Positions 33,594 to 42,878 of a stretch of DNA of 64,000 nucleotides are shown piece by piece (within the stretch, counting starts at the first letter, position 1; each line of letters opens with the position of its first letter). The stretch is from Candidatus Bathycorpusculum hydrogenotrophicum (lineage in GTDB: Archaea; Thermoproteota; Bathyarchaeia; Bathyarchaeales; Bathycorpusculaceae). The notes beneath the pieces were generated by a model. It ran no database searches. It was not told the DNA's origin and saw only the letters and a list, made by a program, of their open reading frames with translations. Both the position numbers and the translations under genes were made by a program. The stretch spans positions 18,954 to 82,953 of the forward strand of contig WRCX01000003.1 in NCBI GenBank assembly GCA_009783705.1, read 5' to 3'.

Positions 33594-33977
33594 CGAGAGC
33601 TCTGCCAGGCTGAGCTACCTCCCGCAAGATTCCATAAAAACAACGTGAGAGCATTTATGTGTTTTGGAAGACTAGACCCAGAATAGAGCAATTGACGGTA
33701 AAATGATTAGATCAAGGTCTTAATTGCTCCAAAGATACGATGAGTACCATGTGTGTATATCCAAAAGTCGGCCAGCTGAACTTGGTTTTGTGAATATAGA
33801 ATTTAACGATAGAACAAAGACAAGGCTTCATTTGTTTAATGAATAATTTGCGATTTTTAGAACAAAAAACGCAAAGATACATACAACAGTATCATACTGC
33901 AATGCCTAAAACAAGTAATCGATGTTAAATGATAAAAAAGGGTTATTAACATCGAGCAAACAATAAGTATCTGGAAT

Positions 33978-34205
33978 TTGAAGACTTTGAATAAATTTGG
34001 TAAACTAGTAGCAATACTTGCAACATGCCAACTTATAGCAGGGTTGTTTGGCGTAATAGCGTTATCTCTGGGATTATTCGGTCCGTCAATTTATGCTTTA
34101 GAACTTACTGAGGGCGTGTTGTTGTGGCCGGAGCTTTTTGCGCTCTCGATAGGATTGGTCGTAACGGCTAGCATATTTTTAGTCCACATCCGACGCAGAA
34201 AATAA
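33978..34205 (+). CDS. Two-helix membrane microprotein, 75 aa
   Basis: TTG start. Segments about 10-32 (LVAILATCQLIAGLFGVIALSLG) and 50-69 (LFALSIGLVVTASIFLVHI), then RRRK, giving a positive inside end. No family recognised. It lies 97 bp before the phosphofructokinase start. The 353 bp between this gene and the tRNA hold nothing else I can support. Confidence 0.45.
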   Translation: MKTLNKFGKLVAILATCQLIAGLFGVIALSLGLFGPSIYALELTEGVLLWPELFALSIGLVVTASIFLVHIRRRK

Positions 34206-34302
34206 CCTCCTAAAGATTGTTCAGTCGCTAAAGTGTTTACAATGGGTAAACTAAACGTTTTAATCTTTAACAATGCTGAAGATAGAGACAGAGGATAGGG
34301 CA

Positions 34303-35268
34303 ATGACTAAAACTATTGGGGTTCTCACATCAGGCGGTGATGCGCCAGGTATGAATGCGGCCATTCGTGCGGTCACTCGAGTCAGCTGTTTTAGGGGTTT
34401 TAGTGTTATCGGTTTTGAACGGGGTTGGGATGGTCTGCTGACTAACTGTCATCGCAAACTTACGCCGCGCAGTGTTGGCGGTATAATTCAGACTGGGGGC
34501 ACCATACTGCATACTTTGCGGTGTTCTGCTTTTGAACAGTCTCATAATCAAGAAATTGCGGCTGAAACGCTTCATAAAAATAATGTTGATGCTTTGGTGG
34601 TGATAGGGGGGGATGGTTCGTTTAGGGGTGCTTTGGATTTGAGTAGAAAAAGCGGCATTCCCATGTTTGGTATCCCCGCAACCATAGATAATGATGTTTT
34701 TGGTACCGATGAAACTATCGGATTTGATACGGCAGTTAACACTGCTGTTGAGGCAATTGATAAAATTCGTGACACTGCCATAAGTCATGAGCGTATTTTC
34801 ATAGTAGAGGTTATGGGGCGTAAAAGAGGATTTTTGGCGCTTCAAGTTGGCATCTGTGTGGGCGCAGAGGTTATACTCATTCCCGAAAAGCCCCTAGACA
34901 CCAAAGAAGTAATTAAAATCATGGAAGCAAACGCTAACAAAGGTAAACGGGCAGGGATAATTGTTGCCGCTGAGGGGTTTGGAGATTCAAGTAAACTTGC
35001 TCAAGATATACAACAACAAACAGAGTCCGAGGTTAGATTATCTATTCTGAGTTATGCCCAGCGCGGGGGTAGTCCGACAGCGCGCAGTCGGTTTTTGGCG
35101 AGTTTGTTTGCTGAGCATGTGGTGGATTTAATCAGGGCAGATAAGAGCAACCTTGCAGTGGGACTGCAAAACGGTGCAGTAACCAGCATCCCACTGGAGC
35201 TATCTGCTCGGGAACCTAAGATTTTGGATTTACGGTTGCTCAAAGTTGCGGAAATGCTCTCGATTTAG
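34303..35268 (+). CDS. pfkA: ATP-type 6-phosphofructokinase, 321 aa
   Basis: Phosphorylates fructose 6-phosphate in glycolysis. It shows GVLTSGGDAPGMNAAIRAVT (ATP site), VVIGGDGSFRGAL (the glycine after GGD favours ATP over pyrophosphate), PATIDNDVFGTDETIGFDTA (catalytic aspartates) and VMGRKRGFLAL (substrate site). Length is normal for bacterial PfkA. Start ATG 34303 is chosen because the conserved core begins three residues later. In archaea, glycolysis more often uses ADP-dependent kinases, so this bacterial-type enzyme suggests old horizontal gain. Confidence 0.93.
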   Translation: MTKTIGVLTSGGDAPGMNAAIRAVTRVSCFRGFSVIGFERGWDGLLTNCHRKLTPRSVGGIIQTGGTILHTLRCSAFEQSHNQEIAAETLHKNNVDALVVIGGDGSFRGALDLSRKSGIPMFGIPATIDNDVFGTDETIGFDTAVNTAVEAIDKIRDTAISHERIFIVEVMGRKRGFLALQVGICVGAEVILIPEKPLDTKEVIKIMEANANKGKRAGIIVAAEGFGDSSKLAQDIQQQTESEVRLSILSYAQRGGSPTARSRFLASLFAEHVVDLIRADKSNLAVGLQNGAVTSIPLELSAREPKILDLRLLKVAEMLSI

Positions 35269-35700
35269 GTTCATCCGTAAACTAGTTGTGAAACTTGGTC
35301 GACAACTCACTTTGTCTTGGCACCAAATTCACTCCTCAGTTCTAAATTCACCTTTTGCGGATATATCCAATCCTTACATAAGTAGATGCAATTTAGTGTG
35401 AACTAAGAAATAAAACGAGCTTAATTATACGATACAAGTAATGCGGGCCATATATGGCTATATATAGAATATTTAATATATAGACAATCCTAATATTCTT
35501 ATTTCTAACATACCGTGCATCAATATAGGCCATATACGAATCGGGAGCGCATAGTATGAACCAGCTAACTAATTTTATTCAGCCAATAAATAGTTGGCAC
35601 CTTATCATAAATCCTGTTTTCAAGAGCTTAATTGCAAACACCTTGTTTGCACACTCAGCATTAATTCAAACCACCCCTAAAACTTCAAATGTGAGAACCA
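35269..35700. other. Intergenic region upstream of the giant surface protein
   Basis: 432 bp with no gene. AT-rich with TATATA stretches around 35460-35490 and a 12-bp palindrome GCCATATATGGC at 35447-35458, echoed by GGCCATATAC near 35528. Likely promoter and regulator sites for the 35701 gene, but no start site can be fixed. Confidence 0.4.
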
Positions 35701-38700
35701 ATGTTTAACCAAAAACTAAACAAAACCATAAAATCAAACACATACACAAACACTAGCCCTAAAACAAGCGCACAAAAACGCTATCGAAAAAACACCATGC
35801 TCACACTCCTAACCTTAATGTTTGTGCTAGTGTTAGTTTCGTCTGTTGTTTATACGACAACATTTAAAGGTGATTCCCAATTTGCCTCAGCATACACGGT
35901 TAATAGCTCGGTTAGTAATGAGCTAGACCTTAGAACTGCTGTTGCTACCTCAGGAACAGTTGCAACTCAATATGTTATCGCATTAACAGATAATATAGAG
36001 CTTACCAGTTCTACACTTACCATACCTGCAAACGCAAACGTTGTGTTGATAAGTGAGAATGTTGGACCTTGGAAGCTTATTGGACCAAATGGCGAGAGCA
36101 CTATTACTGTAACAAGTGGTAGTGAATTGGTGCTTGATGGGATTGTTGTTACTCATAAAAGTGGTGATATAGGTAGAGGCGTATATGTTGAATCGGATGC
36201 TAAACTTACCCTAAATAGTGGAGAGATCTCAGAAAACAACATAGACTATGAACCTCATAGTGACGATACTGATGGCGGAGGCGTTTATAACTGGGGCAAA
36301 TTTATCATGAACGGGGGTACGATCCAAAAAAACTCAGCTTATAATGGCGGCGGAGTGTATAACATAGTCGCCTTTGAGATGAAAGATGGAACTTTATCGG
36401 AAAACACCGCTTCTGGTGCCGGCGGCGGAGTTAGTAACTTGGGCATTTTTGTGATGGAGGAGGGTATTTTCTCTAAAAATAAGGCCGAAGATGGCGGAGG
36501 CGTTTTAAATGGTGTTAAAGGTACATTTACATTGATTACGGGCACTTTTATAGAAAACAAAGCTGGATCGTATGGCGGCGGAGTGTATAATGATGGCCCC
36601 GATGGCACTTTTACCACTCTTTTCACCATGAGAGATGGCACTTTCTCCAAAAACCAAGCTGGTGCGGGTGGCGGGGTGTATAACTTGGGCACCTTTGAGA
36701 TGTATGGAGGTATTATTGGCAGTACAACTGTAACCGATGGCAATATCGCCGACGACAGCGGTGGAGGGGTCTTCGATGATGGTTATAATAGTGTTTTTAA
36801 CATGTATAACGGCAAGATCTCCAACAATGTTGCACACTTTGGAGGTGGGGTAGACGGTGATGCTGGCGAATTTAATATGTTGGATGGTACAATTTCAGAT
36901 AATACTGCAACTTATGGTGGAGGCGTTTTAGTTTGGAACAGTATTTTCAACATGAAGGGTGGTGTAATTTCTGATAATACAGCCACTAAAGACGGCGGAG
37001 GCGTGTACAATTGGAAAAGTGTCTTTAGTATGTTTGACGATGCTGTCATCTCAGATAATAAGGCCGATAATTATGGTGGAGGCGTGTACAATGATGTCGC
37101 CGCCACATTTAACCTGAAAGGTGGTGTGATTTCGGGCAACACTGCCGCTGAAGGTGGTGGGGGTGTGTATAATGTGGATATATTTAATATGTTAGGTGGT
37201 GTGATTTCGGGCAACACAGTTTCTGGCACTAGTCATAGTAACCGTGGCGGGGGTGTGTATAATATCGGTTATGACGCCATTTTTAATATGGTTGGTGGCA
37301 TAATCGGTGGAAGTTATAGTGAGAGTAATTCTGCTTATGACGGCGGAGGCGTGTACAATGAGGACCAGGGCACCTTTACAATGTCGGGTAATGCAACCGT
37401 ATTGGGTAATAGAGCTACTTTTGGCGGCGGAGTCTACAATGATGACAGCAAATTTGTCTTAGGTGACCCCACATACCCAGAGATAGTCCGCATCTCAGGC
37501 AACACAGCCTCAAGCAACGGCGGAGGAGTATACAACGCAGGCAAAACAGCCCTCTTCAACATGTATAGCAACACAATCATCTCAGATAATACAGCAGGCA
37601 TCGACGGCGGGGGTGTGTTCAATGTCAACGCAGGCGTCTTCAACATGTATGGCGGCCAAATTCTAACCAACTCAGCAGGCACCGGCGGCGGAGGAGTAGA
37701 CACAAGCGGCGAATTCACCATGTATAGTGGAAGAATCGCATACAACACCGCACTGGGAGCCGCAGGAGTACTAAACTACCGCCACTTCAACATGATAGAC
37801 GGAGAAATCACCGATAACACCTCCACCGGATACGCCGGAGGAGTAGAAAACAATGGAAGTAGCGCACTAGGACTTGCCACCTTTAACATGCAGGGAAACG
37901 CAATCATTGCCAACAACACCGCTGATTATGGTGGAGGAGGTGTATACAACGCATACAACGCCATATTTAACATGCGTAACAACGCTCTAATCACAAACAA
38001 CAAAGCGCTAAGCTCCAGCATTTCAGCAGGCCGAGGCGGTGGCGTACACAACAGCGACAACGCCACCCTAAACATGTATGACAACACCATTATTTCAAAC
38101 AATTTAGCCCTCTATGGTGGCGGCGTATTTAACGACTTCAACACCACAACAAACATGGCAAATGACTCAGCCGTCAAAGACAACACGGTTTCATTTTATG
38201 GCGGCGCAGTATACAATTGGAACCCCTACACCACTGCACCATCACTCATCAGCATGACTGACAGAGCAACCATCTCAGGCAACACCGCAAACTGGTATGG
38301 CGGAGGCATACAAAACACCAACAGCAGCATTATTCGCATATCAGGCCAAGCAGTCATCGCCAATAATTCGGCACCCTATGGCGGCGGCATATTCACCATA
38401 AGCACACTACCCAACGCAGTTACCATAAATGGCGGCACCATAGCCAACAACACCGCAAGTCTTGGAGCAGGAATATACACAAACAGCCAACTCACCATGA
38501 CCAACGGCATCATCGCAAACAACACCGCAACGGTTGACGGCGCAGGCATCTATATAGCCCCAGCAGGCTTTGTGGAGCTACGAACTGGATTGGTTTATAG
38601 CAATATTGCAGACAACAACGGTGGAGGAATATGGATAGCCTATGCAAACCTAAACCATCTCTTTGTCTATGACGGTATGGTATTTGCAAATAACCGTGCC

Positions 38701-40389
38701 TCAATGGCATACAACCGAAACCCCATAGACGACGCACTATACCACTCCCAAATAGGCATCAACGTAATCTGGACTGTCCCCTTCAAGCAAGGCTATACCA
38801 ACTATGACATAAGCTACATAAACGGCACACCCCTAACAAACTGCACTATAATCTATGACCCTGGAACCCAGGGCACCTGGCAAGCCATCGATGAAACCTA
38901 CACCAGCTTAGCGTTTGGTGCATCCACACCAGTATTTGGTACCAACTCAGGCGCCGACACAGCAGTTGATCACACCGGAGGATATCGGTTTACAGGCTGG
39001 CAACCAACATGGTCCCCTATAGTATCAGGCAACATAACCTACGTAGCCCAATGGGCGACGACCACCGAACCCGTATTTTACACTATAACCTATAATGGCA
39101 ACGGATACACAAGCGGAACAGTACCCATGGGTGGCTCATATCCATCGGGTCACTCTGTACTTATTGCCGCTCAAGGCAACATGGTTCGAGAAGGGTTTGT
39201 TTTCCAAGGATGGGCCTACACCTCAGATGCAAAAACACCCGACTTTGCCGCCGGCTCAACTGCATATCTTATCCTCACAAAAGATGCAACGTTGTTTGCA
39301 GTATGGCTTAAGGAAGGCACTTCTTTGATGTATACAGTGACATATTTACCTGGTGAGTATGGTACTTTTGATGCTGTTAGTTATGTGTGCGCTTTGGGTG
39401 ATTTGACCCCTGAGGCACCTGTGGTAACGGGTCAATCGGGCTGGAGCTTTATCGGCTGGTCACCTAACCCAACGCCTACTGTTGAGGGTGATGCCACCTA
39501 TGTGGCACAATGGGAACAAAACAACCCGACTCCCTCACCCACTGCGACACCCACACCAACATCGACACCAACACCAACAACACGCCCACCAACATCGACA
39601 CCAACACCAACACCAACAACACGCCCACCAACATCGACACCAACACCAACACCCATACCAACATCATCACCGTCTCCGAGTCCAACTACATCACCTCCTG
39701 GGGGAAATGTAGATGAGAAGCCGATTTGGGCGCTTGTAAATCTAATATTGAGCATAGTTGGCGTCATTTTGGCAGTCGTGCTGACTTTGTATGTGCTGTT
39801 GCAACGCAATCAAAAACATAAAAAACAACAAGCTCAAGATCAAAAGAAAGATACTAAAGGACAATACAGTTCAAATCAAAAACAAAAAAACACAAACACT
39901 GACAATGATGACGATCATACCGAGGGGAAGAAAAAGCAGAAACAACGTCGGCTCTTTTGGTTTTTGTTAAGTGTTATAATGGGTATTGTGGGTATTGTTG
40001 TGTTTTTGTTAACTGAGGATATGTCTCGGCCCATGGCTCTAGTGGATAACTGGACTATTGTGAATGTTATCATATTCCTAGTCGAGTTGATTGCTATAGT
40101 GCTTACTTTCAAACACACAGACAACAAGGCTGAGTCTGTTACTTATACGGTACAGTATTATCTGCAAGGTACCAAAAATCCAATTGCAGCTAGTAAGACA
40201 TCTGGGTTTGGTTCAGTTGGGGTTAGTGTAACTGAATATGCACCCGCTATTTCCGGCTATATGGTAACGGGTAAGAAAGAGATATCTTTGACACTCAAAG
40301 AAAACCCAACTAACAACGAGATTATCTTCTACTATACACGGAATACTGACGAAGACAAAACGAAGCAACAAACCAGAAGCGGCAACTAA
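35701..40389 (+). CDS. Giant beta-helix surface adhesin with membrane anchor, 1562 aa
   Basis: A signal anchor (about 31-53) is followed by a domain resembling the N-terminus of 26486-27916, then more than 25 repeats of the GGGVYN/FNMxGGxISxNTA type (about 165-1010), a right-handed beta-helix. Next come three InlB-type or similar small repeats with GWxx.. and VAQW endings (about 1060-1270) and a Pro/Thr linker (about 1280-1340). Three hydrophobic segments lie near 1345-1367, 1425-1445 and 1460-1480, and a MucBP-like domain near 1487-1550 (YTVQYYLQGT, then ISGYMVTGK). With three crossings, the MucBP-like end would face the cytoplasm if the repeats are outside, which is odd. Probably mediates attachment. 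Confidence 0.85.
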   Translation: MFNQKLNKTIKSNTYTNTSPKTSAQKRYRKNTMLTLLTLMFVLVLVSSVVYTTTFKGDSQFASAYTVNSSVSNELDLRTAVATSGTVATQYVIALTDNIELTSSTLTIPANANVVLISENVGPWKLIGPNGESTITVTSGSELVLDGIVVTHKSGDIGRGVYVESDAKLTLNSGEISENNIDYEPHSDDTDGGGVYNWGKFIMNGGTIQKNSAYNGGGVYNIVAFEMKDGTLSENTASGAGGGVSNLGIFVMEEGIFSKNKAEDGGGVLNGVKGTFTLITGTFIENKAGSYGGGVYNDGPDGTFTTLFTMRDGTFSKNQAGAGGGVYNLGTFEMYGGIIGSTTVTDGNIADDSGGGVFDDGYNSVFNMYNGKISNNVAHFGGGVDGDAGEFNMLDGTISDNTATYGGGVLVWNSIFNMKGGVISDNTATKDGGGVYNWKSVFSMFDDAVISDNKADNYGGGVYNDVAATFNLKGGVISGNTAAEGGGGVYNVDIFNMLGGVISGNTVSGTSHSNRGGGVYNIGYDAIFNMVGGIIGGSYSESNSAYDGGGVYNEDQGTFTMSGNATVLGNRATFGGGVYNDDSKFVLGDPTYPEIVRISGNTASSNGGGVYNAGKTALFNMYSNTIISDNTAGIDGGGVFNVNAGVFNMYGGQILTNSAGTGGGGVDTSGEFTMYSGRIAYNTALGAAGVLNYRHFNMIDGEITDNTSTGYAGGVENNGSSALGLATFNMQGNAIIANNTADYGGGGVYNAYNAIFNMRNNALITNNKALSSSISAGRGGGVHNSDNATLNMYDNTIISNNLALYGGGVFNDFNTTTNMANDSAVKDNTVSFYGGAVYNWNPYTTAPSLISMTDRATISGNTANWYGGGIQNTNSSIIRISGQAVIANNSAPYGGGIFTISTLPNAVTINGGTIANNTASLGAGIYTNSQLTMTNGIIANNTATVDGAGIYIAPAGFVELRTGLVYSNIADNNGGGIWIAYANLNHLFVYDGMVFANNRASMAYNRNPIDDALYHSQIGINVIWTVPFKQGYTNYDISYINGTPLTNCTIIYDPGTQGTWQAIDETYTSLAFGASTPVFGTNSGADTAVDHTGGYRFTGWQPTWSPIVSGNITYVAQWATTTEPVFYTITYNGNGYTSGTVPMGGSYPSGHSVLIAAQGNMVREGFVFQGWAYTSDAKTPDFAAGSTAYLILTKDATLFAVWLKEGTSLMYTVTYLPGEYGTFDAVSYVCALGDLTPEAPVVTGQSGWSFIGWSPNPTPTVEGDATYVAQWEQNNPTPSPTATPTPTSTPTPTTRPPTSTPTPTPTTRPPTSTPTPTPIPTSSPSPSPTTSPPGGNVDEKPIWALVNLILSIVGVILAVVLTLYVLLQRNQKHKKQQAQDQKKDTKGQYSSNQKQKNTNTDNDDDHTEGKKKQKQRRLFWFLLSVIMGIVGIVVFLLTEDMSRPMALVDNWTIVNVIIFLVELIAIVLTFKHTDNKAESVTYTVQYYLQGTKNPIAASKTSGFGSVGVSVTEYAPAISGYMVTGKKEISLTLKENPTNNEIIFYYTRNTDEDKTKQQTRSGN
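39540..39672 (+). repeat. Tandem repeat encoding the Pro/Thr linker
   Basis: Repeats built from ACCAACACCAAC, ACATCGACACC and AACACGCCCACC units encode TPTPTST and TTRPPTST blocks in the adhesin. Two near-identical blocks of about 45 bp occur. Such DNA is prone to length change, so the linker length may vary between strains. Confidence 0.7.
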
Positions 40390-40648
40390 AGAGGCAAATA
40401 CTACCTCAACTACCTCCTCTTAAGCAAATGGCCAACTTACTCTGGCCTCTTTTTAGTTTTAATCAAATAATTAATTTTAATTAATTGATAGACTCTATGA
40501 GGTGAGAGGCCCTTTGGAAAAAATATGAAAAAAAGAGCTACTTAGCAATAGTTGAGTTTTAACGGCTTCGACGGGTGTAGTCTTGTTGGTGTAGCTTTCA
40601 CCATAGTGTCTTTAATGCTCTTGCTATTGGTATCTTGTTTTTGTTTGG
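40390..40648. other. Intergenic DNA between convergent genes
   Basis: AGAGGC near 40390 and GCCTCT followed by a T-run at about 40445-40456 may pair across about 50 nt as a terminator for the adhesin gene. Nothing else is seen. Confidence 0.3.
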
Positions 40649-42439
40649 TTACGTTGGGTTAGGGGTTCTTGGGGCTTCGGTGCTTTTGCATATATTGGCA
40701 ATGGCAAGCATAATTGGCGGCACAGTAAAAATGCTGAAAATTCGGGTATATTTGGTTAATGCCGCTTTATGGATAATATCAATACTTCCGCCTCCGCGTA
40801 AATATCCCTCGATAAATGAGTGGGTAAGGGTTTTTGCTTTGGCAATATTGTCAAAAGGTTGGAGATAGTGTCCGCAATAGTAGAGAAAGACGGCCACATC
40901 CCAGGCTTTATCGCCGCCTTGCATTGCTTGTTCGAAATCGATGAGGTAAATGGTGCCATCGGGTTTTATGAGGACGTTGTCGGGTTTAGTGTCGCCTAAT
41001 GAGAGGTTTGCGCCATGTACTCGTGCAAGGTTTTCGCCTACTCGACTAAATAGGTTTATCGCTTCTGAGATGGTTTGGTTGTCAGTAGTTGTGGAGTAGC
41101 GTTTGATGATTTGGGTTAGTCCTTCGGCTTCGATGAATTCCATAAAGATGATTAATTCGGGGTTGCTGACGTGTAAGATTTTTGGTACGTTAAATCCTTG
41201 GGTGCGTAGGAATTCGCTTGCGGCGATTTCTTTTGCAAGTCGAGCTTGTCCTGATACTGCAAAGCTTCGGGCGCCAAATGACCAAAGCGTTAGAGGGAAC
41301 CATTTAAATCCTGACCAATCTTTGAAGCGTTTGACTAGAATTTTTGTATTAACGTCTTTGCCTGAGGCGTTGATTACATAGACATCGTTTAAAATGCCGC
41401 CTGCGGGTGCAACGTCGATGTTTACATTTTGATTTTTAAGCAACATTTTTTGGGTATAGCCTTTGATGTCTAGTTTGTCTGCCAGTGAAACAAGCCCCTC
41501 TGCGGTTGGGAAGAAAACATACTTGTGCGAGTCAATAAATGTAGTTGTTTGTTCGTTGGGACGTATCCAACTGATTTTTTGGGTCCGTAGAAATGTCTCG
41601 GTATTTTGTCCCATTCGGTTTGCAAGCTGGGGTAGAGCGCCAAAAAGGGAGGAGAACAATGTGCGAGGTGCGGATTTAGAGAGGTTAATAAAGCGTAGTT
41701 TGGGGTTTTGGCAGTGGGCGATAAATTTAGGGGTTATAAAGACATAGCCGTTTTTGCGGCTGATTTTTTCTTCAGCTTCTAACTGGTTTAGTGCCTCTAT
41801 GTAGCAGCTAAGGGCACTGTTTTCAGCATCTTTGAGGCTGATAGTTAAATCGGTCAAGTCGTAGGCAAGTAGAGGGAAAACGCGCACACGATTATTGAAC
41901 ACCTCATACATGAAATATTGAGGCAGAATCTGTATACGCGGTGCCAACTCGGGAAAGTTGATGGATAGGTTCTCAAGCAACTCTATGACTAGACGTTTTT
42001 TGAGTGCCACCTCCCGCTCATGAAGGTACAGTTCACCTTGGAGTGCGGTGTATGGAAAGATGAGTTTGCTTGCGAGTGCTTCGCCTAGTAATCCGCGATC
42101 GATGTCGCGTTCAAAAATCCACTGATCCACCGCAAAAACGGAGATTGTTTTTTCTTGGACAGGTTTTAGGTAACGCATAAGTCTGGGTTGGAAATTCTGT
42201 ATAATCAGCATCACCTCATGAATCGCCCGACCACTTGAGGAGTTAGCTGAATAGTTATCAACATGGGCGACTGCAATAATTTTTGACTGGCCTGCGATAT
42301 GTTTGCAAAATGCTAAAATTTGCTCGGATAACTTGGCTTCATTGTTATCTATATGCTTCATGCCGTCACCTACATTAGCAGGGTAAAGCGCCATATTTAA
42401 AACAGCGTCATCATCCATCAGCCTACCTGCGTCAGCCAT
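40649..42439 (-). CDS. Kinase-fold protein with long N-terminal domain, 596 aa
   Basis: The C-terminal 270 residues form an atypical protein-kinase/phosphotransferase fold: a lysine-strand region NTKILVKRFKDWSG, a helix with AKEIAASEFLRTQG, a hinge LIIFMEFIEAEGLTQ, a catalytic loop LGDTKPDNVLIKPDG and a metal motif YLIDFEQAMQGGDKAWDVAVF. This is closest in style to Kdo/RIO/Bud32-like kinases. The N-terminal 320 residues are unrelated, alpha/beta, and unrecognised. Possible roles are phosphorylation of a lipid, glycan or protein. Monocistronic, convergent with the adhesin gene. Confidence 0.65.
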   Translation of the reverse strand: MADAGRLMDDDAVLNMALYPANVGDGMKHIDNNEAKLSEQILAFCKHIAGQSKIIAVAHVDNYSANSSSGRAIHEVMLIIQNFQPRLMRYLKPVQEKTISVFAVDQWIFERDIDRGLLGEALASKLIFPYTALQGELYLHEREVALKKRLVIELLENLSINFPELAPRIQILPQYFMYEVFNNRVRVFPLLAYDLTDLTISLKDAENSALSCYIEALNQLEAEEKISRKNGYVFITPKFIAHCQNPKLRFINLSKSAPRTLFSSLFGALPQLANRMGQNTETFLRTQKISWIRPNEQTTTFIDSHKYVFFPTAEGLVSLADKLDIKGYTQKMLLKNQNVNIDVAPAGGILNDVYVINASGKDVNTKILVKRFKDWSGFKWFPLTLWSFGARSFAVSGQARLAKEIAASEFLRTQGFNVPKILHVSNPELIIFMEFIEAEGLTQIIKRYSTTTDNQTISEAINLFSRVGENLARVHGANLSLGDTKPDNVLIKPDGTIYLIDFEQAMQGGDKAWDVAVFLYYCGHYLQPFDNIAKAKTLTHSFIEGYLRGGGSIDIIHKAALTKYTRIFSIFTVPPIMLAIANICKSTEAPRTPNPT

Positions 42440-42601
42440 AACTCAATAATAATTAAACTAAACTTCTGCACTCAATTCAAAAGATCGCCATACCCAACAA
42501 ATCAACAAACAGCAGATAGACGCCAAGAGATGTGTGTCTTGCTTGCTGTTGTGCACAAGAAAGATATTTACTTCAATACACCTTGTCTTTTGTGATGTTT
42601 T

Positions 42602-42811
42602 ATGGTTGATTTCTATTTTTATAAAGGGTGCTATAGAGTCAAGGTTTTAACCAAAAGTGCAGGTTACTGGATAGTTGAAGCCCAAGAAGACTTTGAAGAT
42701 CAACTCAACGGAGAGAAAGTAGAGGTTAAAACTGGTGAACAACGTATTGTACCCCTAAGTGAACTGTATAAAAAACGGCAGGTCTCCACCGGTACCAAAG
42801 TGTGCGTATAA
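42602..42811 (+). CDS. Small basic beta protein, 69 aa
   Basis: ATG start. Mostly beta strands (YRVKVLTKSAGYWIVEAQE, EKVEVKTGEQRIVPLSEL). The pattern, a strand pair then an acidic turn and a valine-rich strand, resembles an SH3-like or KOW-type barrel, but no family can be named. It is divergent from the kinase-fold gene and convergent with the glucan phosphorylase gene. Confidence 0.5.
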   Translation: MVDFYFYKGCYRVKVLTKSAGYWIVEAQEDFEDQLNGEKVEVKTGEQRIVPLSELYKKRQVSTGTKVCV

Positions 42812-42878
42812 CGGGTAACAAAAAGGTTGGCTATGTGTAAGGCTATAAATACAGACCGAGAAGCGGCACAAGATTGTT

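Larger units (their letters stand above)
33471..33624 (-). tRNA. tRNA-Tyr (GTA) with two introns
   Basis: Read on the minus strand. Acceptor CGGGAGG pairs with TCTCCCG, followed by A73 and an encoded CCA. The D arm is GCTC-AGCCTGGCA-GAGC, the variable loop CTGTC, and the T arm GCAGG-TTCAAAT-CCTGC. C1-G72 is the archaeal/eukaryotic tRNA-Tyr identity pair. The exon fragment GCTGTAG supplies G31 and anticodon loop C-T-GTA-G, and A-CCGAG supplies position 38 and the 3' side of the stem. After removing 33564-33593 and 33510-33556 the anticodon arm is CTCGG-CTGTAGA-CCGAG, fully paired. The mature length is normal. Confidence 0.85.

Noticed and set aside
33403..33654. A minus-strand frame of 83 codons
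   Set aside because: It runs across the tRNA-Tyr gene and its introns.
36270..38660. Regularly spaced repeats that could look like a CRISPR or satellite array
   Set aside because: They are the codons of the GGGVYN beta-helix repeats in one long open frame; units are imperfect and vary in length, with no spacer structure.
39476..39809. Several frames on both strands over the Pro/Thr linker DNA
   Set aside because: All are shadows of the tandem repeat inside the adhesin gene.
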